DNA of 64,000 nucleotides from Anniella stebbinsi (Eukaryota > Chordata > Lepidosauria > Squamata > Anniellidae), in the NCBI GenBank assembly GCA_029215795.1, contig JARDYH010000002.1, forward strand, positions 297,755,973 through 297,819,972. The letters are read 5' to 3'. A program made the translations under genes and the position numbers. Positions 57,956 to 64,000 of the stretch are shown piece after piece. A model generated the notes under the pieces. That model searched no databases. It saw only the letters and a program-made list of their open reading frames with translations, and was not told where the DNA came from. The stretch's first letter is position 1; every line of letters begins with the position of its first letter.

Positions 57956-58814
57956 TCAGGTCCATAGTTTGGGGGTGCTTTTGGATCCAGAACTGTCACT
58001 TGAGGCACAGGTGAACTTGGTGGCAAAGAGCACCTTTTATCAGCTTAGGCTGATATACCAACTGCACCCTTATCTGGACAGAGATAGCCTAGCTACAGTT
58101 ATCCACACTCTCATAACCTCTCGTTTGGATTACTGCAATGCGTTATACGTGGGGCTACCTTTGAAAACGGTCCGGAAACTTCAGCTGGTACAAAACAGGG
58201 CAGCACGTTTGCTAACAGGGACTGGCCAATGAGATCACATTACACCAGTCCTTTTCCAGCTTCACTGGCTGCCAGTCCAGGTCCGGGCCCAATTCAAAGT
58301 GCTGGTACTAACATTTAAAGCCCTAAACAGCTTGGGGACAGGTTATCTGAAGGAACGCCTCCTCCCATATGTACCTACCCCTAAGATCATCTACAGAGGC
58401 CCTTCTCTGTGAGCCCTTGCCAAAGGAAGTGAGGCAGATGGCCACTAGGAGGAGGGCTATCTCTGCTGTGGCACCCCGGCTGTGGAATGAGCTTCCCAGA
58501 GAGGTTCGCCTGGTGCCTACTTTGCACTCCTTTCGTCACCAGGTGAATACCTTTTTATTCTCCCAGCATTTTAATAGCTACATTAACTCAATTTTAACCC
58601 TTGCTGTTTTAAATTTGTGTTTTAATCTATGTTAATTTCTGCTGTTTGGTTTTATCCTGGTTGTGTTTTTATATTGTATGTTATTTTGTGTTTTAGATTG
58701 TTGTTTGTTTTATATTTCTTAAAATGATTTCATGGTTTTAATTTTTGTGAACCGCCCAGAGAGCTTCGGCTATAGGATGGTATAAAAATGCAATAAATAA
58801 ATAAATAAATAATC
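57956..58814 (+). mobile_element. L2 LINE, 5'-truncated, nested in an antisense L2
   Basis: The sense copy runs from the RT C-terminal part to a complete 3' end. GVLLDPELSLEAQVNLVAKS, ITSRLDYCNALYVGLP and VRKLQLVQNRAARLLTG form an open frame at 57969-58232. After a frameshift the C-terminal end follows: RRAISAVAPRLWNELPREVR (58455-58510) and FRHQVNTFLF. The 3' UTR ends in GTGAACCGCCCAGAGAGCTT and an (AATA)n tail at 58795-58813. Low divergence compared with the other L2 pieces suggests it is the youngest L2 here. No duplication could be fixed. Confidence 0.85.
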
Positions 58815-59215
58815 AGTTATATTCAAGAGAGCCTAGAACCAGCCACTCAAACATCTTGCCCAGGAAGAAGATATTAGCAATCGGCCTATAGTTGTTAACA
58901 TCTTCTGGGTCCATGTTAGGCTTTTTCAGGAGTGGCCTAATAACTGCCTCTATTTAAGTGGCTGGCACCACTCACTTTCTCAAAAGAGGAGTTGACAACC
59001 TCCTAGACCAAGCCAGCCATCCCTTTCCTATTAGATGTAATAAGCCATATTGGACAAGGGTCAAGCACATAGGTAGTCGACAGGATGTAGCCAAGCACCT
59101 TATCTGTATTCTCAGGCCTCAACAACTAAAAATCATCCAATCAAAGAATCAGACGGTACTCTGGACACTTCTATTAATGGAACTCAGAGCAGCTTGCAAA
59201 AATTAGTAGTAAGAC
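58815..59215 (-). pseudogene. L2 LINE RT fragment, antisense (part 2)
   Basis: On the minus strand, about 58828-58935 reads PNMDPEDVNNYRPIANIFFL then GKMFEWLVLGSLE, the N-terminal RT motif block of L2 (KPTLDPxDxxNYRPVSNLPFL GKxxE). It directly continues part 1 once the sense L2 is removed, in the correct order. The rest to about 59215 fits the region upstream of RT. Not functional. Confidence 0.78.
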
Positions 59216-59423
59216 ATTCCTTGCCCTCAGGTTTACACTCTAAAAGACATCACACACACACACGGATAGAAAAGGAGGAGGGGAGACAAGCAAATGCAGA
59301 CACCGATTCTTAAAGTTACAGTTCTTAAAATGACCAGATGGGAGAAGAACAATTCAAGTAGCCTGAAAATGTTTCTGACTTCAACGCTATAACAACTTAG
59401 GATGCAATCCTATACATGTCTAG
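59216..59423. other. Short unassigned interval ending in a palindromic repeat half
   Basis: GATGCAATCCTATACATGTC at 59401-59420 is the left half of the repeat type seen at 21172. It continues after the next MITE (AGATGGAAAGAAGTCC at 59995). Confidence 0.5.
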
Positions 59424-59992
59424 GGGCCGATCTACATACGAGTTTTTTTATGTTTTATAAGGGTTATGAAAACTCTTTGGGCCACATGACGCACTCCCTA
59501 TAATGTTGTATATCTGAGGTTTTTTAAAACTCACTTCAGTTATATACAACGGTTTCACTTTTAATAAATCGTTTTAAGTAAAATAATGTGTCCTTCCTTA
59601 CCGTTTGTGATTCATGGGGGCAGTGCTTCGTTTACTGGTGCCCAAATGCTTAGCAGTTGATTGGTGGGGAAGAAAGAGGAAGTGGGCGAGTGAACTACAA
59701 CACCCACAATTCTTAGCCCTATACTTGCTAGGGAATTACAGAGGAACTAAGAAGGAAGTGGGTGACTAAACTACAACCCCCACAATGCCTTGCCCTAAAC
59801 TCATTGTAAAAACGAAAGAGAAAGAGACAGGGCAGAACAGTGTGTGACTGCACACACCGCTTTAAAGACTGAAGACTGTTCTCCTGTAATGTGAGTACTC
59901 AGTAATGTGGCCTAAGATGTTTTAGAACGCACCTATTTGGAACGTTTTAAAATACTTTTTAAAACATTCCAAAGGACTGTGTAGATCGGCTC
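59424..59992. mobile_element. 569-bp MITE, GGGGCCGATCTACA ends, TAG duplication
   Basis: Left GGGCCGATCTACATACGA and right CTGTGTAGATCGGCTC are inverted. TAG occurs on both sides (59421-59423 and 59993-59995). Because the element sits inside the GCAATCCTATACATGTC repeat, the empty site can be inferred (CATGTC-TAG-ATGG), which supports a 3-bp duplication. The interior is unrelated to the smaller copies except for TTTTAAAACATT-type words near the ends. No transposase. Confidence 0.82.
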
Positions 59993-59995
59993 TAG

Positions 59996-61084
59996 ATGGA
60001 AAGAAGTCCTACAACTCCCAGCTTTTCTCAGCTAGCACAGGACTTCACCCTTAGAAGTCATGATTTATAATGCATAGACTGATGAATTTACAGTATCCAT
60101 GTTTTTGTGAATATTCTACAAATTCAATATAGAATTTGTCATTAGAGCTAATTGTGTTATTTTGCAATAACCAAAAAAGAAATTAATTTGAGCAAAGTGT
60201 TAACATAAGCATTTTATATTGGATATTTCCCACTAATCTGCTAGGTGAATATGAGTTAGTAAAGCAATGGATGATGGCTAGATTTAAAATCTGACATGGC
60301 TAACGATTCCTGAGTATGTGGAAAGTGGCTCCATTAGGCTTAATAGACTTCTAAGTATATGGGTTTTCTGATATTATTTGCTTACTAACCAGTGCCCAAT
60401 TAAACTCATTGTTCCAGTTTAAATTTTAGCTGCCATAAAATAGTGAGTATAGGTTTTAGGATGGCGCAATTCCATCTCAGCCCAAACACAGGTATCACGA
60501 ATCCCCTGAACCATACTGTAAATAGGTCACTGCTTAATATGGTTGATCAAATTCAAGTGTCATTAGAGGCACTAATGAATTGCTTTTTTGTGTAGCATGA
60601 AATGGAAAATCTGTCCAGCTGAAGTCAGTCAGAGAACAGCAAGGATAATTTGGCAAAGATAATAAAAGTTCATGATAATGATGATATACTGCAAATCAGA
60701 AATATGGATTTATTGAATATGGCTTAAAATGTTAAATAACACAGAAGGAAGGTTCAAGTTTTATCACAATATTTTCAACACAACACCTCCCCTCTTAAAA
60801 CTTTAAAAGGGGCATGATTCAAGGACAACTTGTATAAGTGTAGTTCCATTTATTTGAATAGAATTGCACTGGTATAAGTGGTCACTTAATGACCCTTCTC
60901 CTTTACCATTGCCATAATATTTACATTGATAGCGTTCTACTGATCAAACATTATCACTTACAGATGGTATTAGGATACACAGAGATTAGAGGATGCAATC
61001 AATTTGCAGGAAAAAGCTAATGAGACTATCCCAGCTATTGAGGCTTTTGGCTGCTTTCAGTTTCTGTATACCTCTGCCCATGTA
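59996..61084. other. Unassigned AT-rich interval
   Basis: No gene recognised. Confidence 0.35.
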
Positions 61085-61160
61085 ACTTCCATCAGCCCCA
61101 GCTAGCATGGCTAATGGTCAGGATTAAGTAAAACATCTGGTGGGCACTGGGTTGCCTACG
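61085..61160 (+). mobile_element. TACAACTCCC-type MITE fragment
   Basis: AACTTCCATCAGCCCCAGCT, AGCATGGCTAATGGTCAGGA and ACATCTGGTGGGCAC belong to the same repeat family as 53708. Confidence 0.55.
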
Positions 61161-61250
61161 CTGAATGTAAGGAAACAGGAAGACAAGATTTAGCAATAAT
61201 AGATGCCCACATTCAGTCTCCGTAGTGCTATGGAGGACATGTGTGAGCTC

Positions 61251-62026
61251 TAGGGATGTGCACTGGATCAGATCCTATCCACGATCCAAATCCGATCCAG
61301 GGGGAAATCAGATAAATTATCCGATTTCCGATCTCACCGCTGGATCAGCCGATCCAATCCGATCCGATCTGGAAAGGTTCTGAACCGGTTCAGATGGATC
61401 GGTGGATCGGCGGGCGCCCGCTGATGGAAGCGGACAACAGGGGCAGGGGGCGGTGGATGGGAGCAGACGGCCAGGACAGGTAAGCAGGGGGCAGGGGGAG
61501 GGGGGCGCGTGGCGCGCTTACCTTTCCTGGCTGTCCGCTCCCATCTGCCGCCGGCTGCTACTGCAAGCAGGCTTCACAGCCTGATCCTAGGTAGCACGCC
61601 AGGTGATGACATCACCTGGCGCGCTACTCTGGAGCAGGCCGCGAAGCCCGCTCACAGTAGTAGCCGGCAGCGGATGGGAGCGGACGGCTAGGAAGGGGCA
61701 GGGGGGAGGGGGTTTACCCTCCCGGGGCCGTCCGCTTCCATCCGCTGGCACCTGCGGGCACCAGCAGATGGAAGCGGACGGCCCCAGAGGGGGAGGGAGT
61801 TAGGCCCCCCTCACCCACCCGCCGCCATTTTTTCCTCCTAGACTTGCATTGCAATGCAAGTCTATGGGGAAAAAATGGCGGCCTATCCAAAAAGTTCCAA
61901 TTTTTGGATTGGGATTGGACTCGATCCGGTCCGGGGGCCTCCGATTTTGTCCGATCCGATCCGTGACAAAATTGGAGGTCCCGATCCGGGTCCCGATCCA
62001 ATCCGAGGGGTCCATGCACACCCCTA
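61251..62026 (+). mobile_element. Non-autonomous hAT-type DNA transposon, GC-rich family (copy 4)
   Basis: Ends TAGGGATGTGCACTGGATC and GTCCATGCACACCCCTA with a perfect 8-bp duplication GTGAGCTC (61243-61250, 62027-62034). Same order of modules as the 26433 copy, but with a single hairpin core (around 61600-61625, GGTGATGACATCACC) where the other has five. The hairpins at 61725-61790 and 61835-61870 (AGACTTGCATTGCAATGCAA) are conserved. This is the best picture of the unexpanded family structure. No transposase. Confidence 0.92.
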
Positions 62027-62034
62027 GTGAGCTC

Positions 62035-62637
62035 ATCATTTTCTTTCCAGCGAGAAAGAAGTGCAGTCAATTGGAAAGGCTGGGAGAAGAAAGAGAACAG
62101 TCAAAACTAGAACTTGGGGGTGGGGGGGGACTACTTAATGGCCCAGTCCCTGTTTTCTCAGGGAAATCAGAAAAGGAAGAACTGTGGAGAGGGGCCACTG
62201 GCCTTTAATGGCTATGCCATCATTCTTAATAATTCATGGAATTTAGAAGCAACAAAGATAATGACAAACAACATCATTCTGTCTTCAATATGCATACTGT
62301 TTCAACTTTAGGTGCATGCTGATTCCAAGATTCAACTCAGCGCTTTGAAAAATGGACCAATTTGGGTCAGACCAACTCAGAGGCTGCCTGCTTTGACTCA
62401 AGTACCAAACATGACTCGAGATTCAGAAATCCAAGGCTTCATGCCTCCCACTATCATGGAATTTTTCAATAAAAAATAATGATAATATTTTTTCTTGTCA
62501 AATTTGGATGGTATTAGGAGGTGATTATGTCTGTCAAATGTCACAAAAATTGGTGCAGGTTTTTTTGGGGGGTTGGTTTAATTTGTTCTAAGTGGATTTA
62601 TATTTTGATCGTTGATGTTTTAAGGGAACTGCTAACG
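62035..62637. other. Unassigned interval
   Basis: No gene recognised. Confidence 0.35.
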
Positions 62638-62691
62638 TTGTTGTTGTTGTTGTTGTTGTTGTTGTTATTATTATTATTATTATTATTATTT
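62638..62691. repeat. Compound (TTG)n(TTA)n microsatellite
   Basis: About nine TTG and nine TTA units. It creates a spurious poly-leucine open frame. Confidence 0.95.
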
Positions 62692-62989
62692 CTTGGCAGA
62701 ATTGGATGAAAAATGCAGGAAGTTTTGCCCCTACGGATTTAACCTGACAATTTTTGGAATAATAGCTGTAGCAGGGGATACGCAAGAGCATTTTAATGGG
62801 ATCCAAAACAGGACATGCTTACCGTCCTATGTTCCTTGTGGACTCTTATTCTGAAAATGACAAACAGTCCAGAGGTTCCCCCTAAATAGGAAACCTGCAA
62901 GATTTCAGAAGGTAGGTGCAGTAGTTTATGTGGAAGGAGAGTTCCCAAATTTGAGGGGAGAGGGAGTGATTCACTTCTCTTTTCTTCCC

Positions 62990-63108
62990 TCCCATGCTGT
63001 TTTATGTTTATGGTTTTAAATTTTGTATATTGTCTTTATAATGCTCAATCTTTTTAATTTTTGTAAACCGCCCAGAGAGCTTCGGCTATGAGGTGGTATA
63101 TAAGTGTA

Positions 63109-63146
<38 letters not shown>
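62990..63146 (+). mobile_element. L2 LINE 3' end with (AAT)n tail
   Basis: TTTTGTAAACCGCCCAGAGA then GCTTCGGCTATGAGG and GGTATATAAGTG match the 3' end of the sense L2 at 58748-58790, followed by about 13 AAT units (63108-63146). Confidence 0.8.
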
Positions 63147-63147
<1 letters not shown>

Positions 63148-63224
63148 TGCTCTTGAGCCTTTGAGAGCAGCCGGTGTGGGTGTGCCCTGATCCATGCCCT
63201 TTTTCCCTTTCCCCTGCTGTGAAT

Positions 63225-64000
63225 GGCACCAGCCATTAACGCAGCTGGGGGAAATATACAATTTCCCTGAGATTGGGGAAATTGCATATTTTCTCTCTCC
63301 ACTCAAATGCCATTTGGGAAATTACCTGTTTCTCTTCCCCACCCCCTGCCGATGGGGGACTTAAAGGCCCTGTTAATAGGGCAGTTGAGGCCCCCCATCA
63401 GTGAGGTGAGGGGAACATGTGATTTCCCGAAAGCTGGGGAAATCACATATTTCCGCCCTCCACTCTAATGGCAGCTGTCATCATTAGAGTGGAGGGGAAA
63501 AACATGCAGTTTTCCCAGACTTGGGGACAGGGCCGTGCAGAGCTGACAATATGCCCTGGCCAGATGGGAAGTGTGTGCCCCCCCATTTCAAACTGCTCAT
63601 TAAGTATTTTTTTAATCAGTGGCACTGATTCAGTGCTAAATATATATATGAACTAGAACGATTTATAAAAAAGGTAATGGGAAGCACTTTTATTTTAAAT
63701 GTAAGACATCACTTCTTCACATTCAGAATTTCACGACGGATGGCTTCTGCACTGTTTCTGCAAGGCGGGCTCCTCGCTTCTCGATGCGCTGCTTACACTA
63801 TGGAAACAGTAGCGTAATCTGGGGGGGACCTCCTCTTTAGAGGGCCCCCTCAAAATCCTGTACCCCGGGCCAACTGGTCTCACTGGCCCCCCTCTGCATG
63901 GCCCGGCTTGGGGAAATAGTGTGTTTCTCCCTGCCCCCCTCCTCACACCCATCAGGGCCTTAAAGGTCCTCTTACACAAAGTAGCCTTGCACAAGAGGGT
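63225..64000. mobile_element. Hairpin-rich hAT-like sequence, partial, running off the window
   Basis: The words GGGGAAATTGCATATTTTC, GGGAAATCACATATTTCC, TTAAAGGCCCTGTTAATAGG and CTTAAAGGTCCTCTTACAC recur in both orientations. Similar modules occur in the element at 24880. No outer ends are visible, and a second element (63528-63906) has landed inside. Confidence 0.45.
63528..63906. mobile_element. 379-bp hAT-type MITE, CAGGGCCGTGCAGAG ends
   Basis: Left CAGGGCCGTGCAGAG and right CTCTGCATGGCCCGG are inverted, and CTTGGGGA flanks both sides (63520-63527 and 63907-63914), a perfect 8-bp duplication as expected for hAT. The end sequence differs from the TAGGG families, so this is a separate hAT lineage. 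The interior has no coding capacity. Confidence 0.82.

Noticed and set aside
62521..62709. Poly-leucine small protein
   Set aside because: Translation of the TTG/TTA microsatellite.
1..64000. Endogenous retrovirus
   Set aside because: No LTR pair, primer-binding site, or retroviral gag-pol-env motifs; all RT motifs belong to CR1 or L2.

Overview
The window looks like an intergenic, repeat-dense stretch of a vertebrate nuclear genome, most likely a squamate reptile (lizard or snake). Reasons: several L2 LINE 3' tails of the form AACCGCCCAGAGAGCTTCGG followed by AATA or AAT repeats, CR1 LINE fragments, tRNA-headed SINEs, many short non-autonomous DNA transposons, long dinucleotide and GATA microsatellites, and an AT-rich background. 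I found no intact host protein-coding exon, rRNA, tRNA gene or CRISPR array. Nearly all long open frames are decayed retrotransposon remnants or accidental frames in CpG-rich repeats.

Layout. 0-2.7 kb: a GC-rich hAT-type element (435-1611) and an internally deleted L2. 5.5-5.9 kb: an L2 RT fragment. 7.5-11.2 kb: a 3-bp-TSD type MITE, a truncated hairpin-rich element (8579-~9400) and a hAT element carrying an exon-like cassette (10667-11213). 13.5-16.5 kb: GATA and CA/TA microsatellites and an antisense SINE. 16.9-20.2 kb: the longest CR1 copy, with endonuclease and reverse transcriptase remnants, interrupted by a 320-bp palindromic hAT-like element. 21-24 kb: two SINEs and an antisense CR1. 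24.9-29.1 kb: a hAT element (24880-25385), then a TGACCATAT-ended element (26289-29104) that was itself hit by a 1.83-kb GC-rich hAT element (26433-28262) holding a five-copy 242-bp array of hairpins. 29.2-36.3 kb: palindromic MITEs, antisense CR1 pieces and a second 320-bp palindrome. 39.8-45.4 kb: a decayed Ngaro/DIRS-like (tyrosine-recombinase type) retrotransposon with two gag-like ORF1 starts and an SGNH-hydrolase remnant. 47.5-48.8 kb: an L2 split by the third 320-bp palindrome, then a SINE. 51.3-59.2 kb: antisense CR1, a MITE, and an L2 inserted into an older antisense L2. 59.4-62.0 kb: a MITE with a TAG duplication and another GC-rich hAT element. 62.6-64 kb: TTG/TTA and AAT arrays and nested hAT-like DNA running off the window.

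No pathway or operon is encoded. The story is one of transposon nesting. Nine complete elements have 8-bp target-site duplications (TSDs) readable by eye (five TAGGGNTG-type, three 320-bp palindromes, one CAGGGCCGTG-type); the TGACCATAT host element has a 7/8 TSD. The GC-rich hAT-type family (TAGGGRTGTGCA ends) is built from consecutive hairpins, shares a GGTGATGTCATCACC-like core, carries GGTAAG donor-like motifs on both strands, and in one copy has amplified its core into an array. This is the most distinctive signal in the window.
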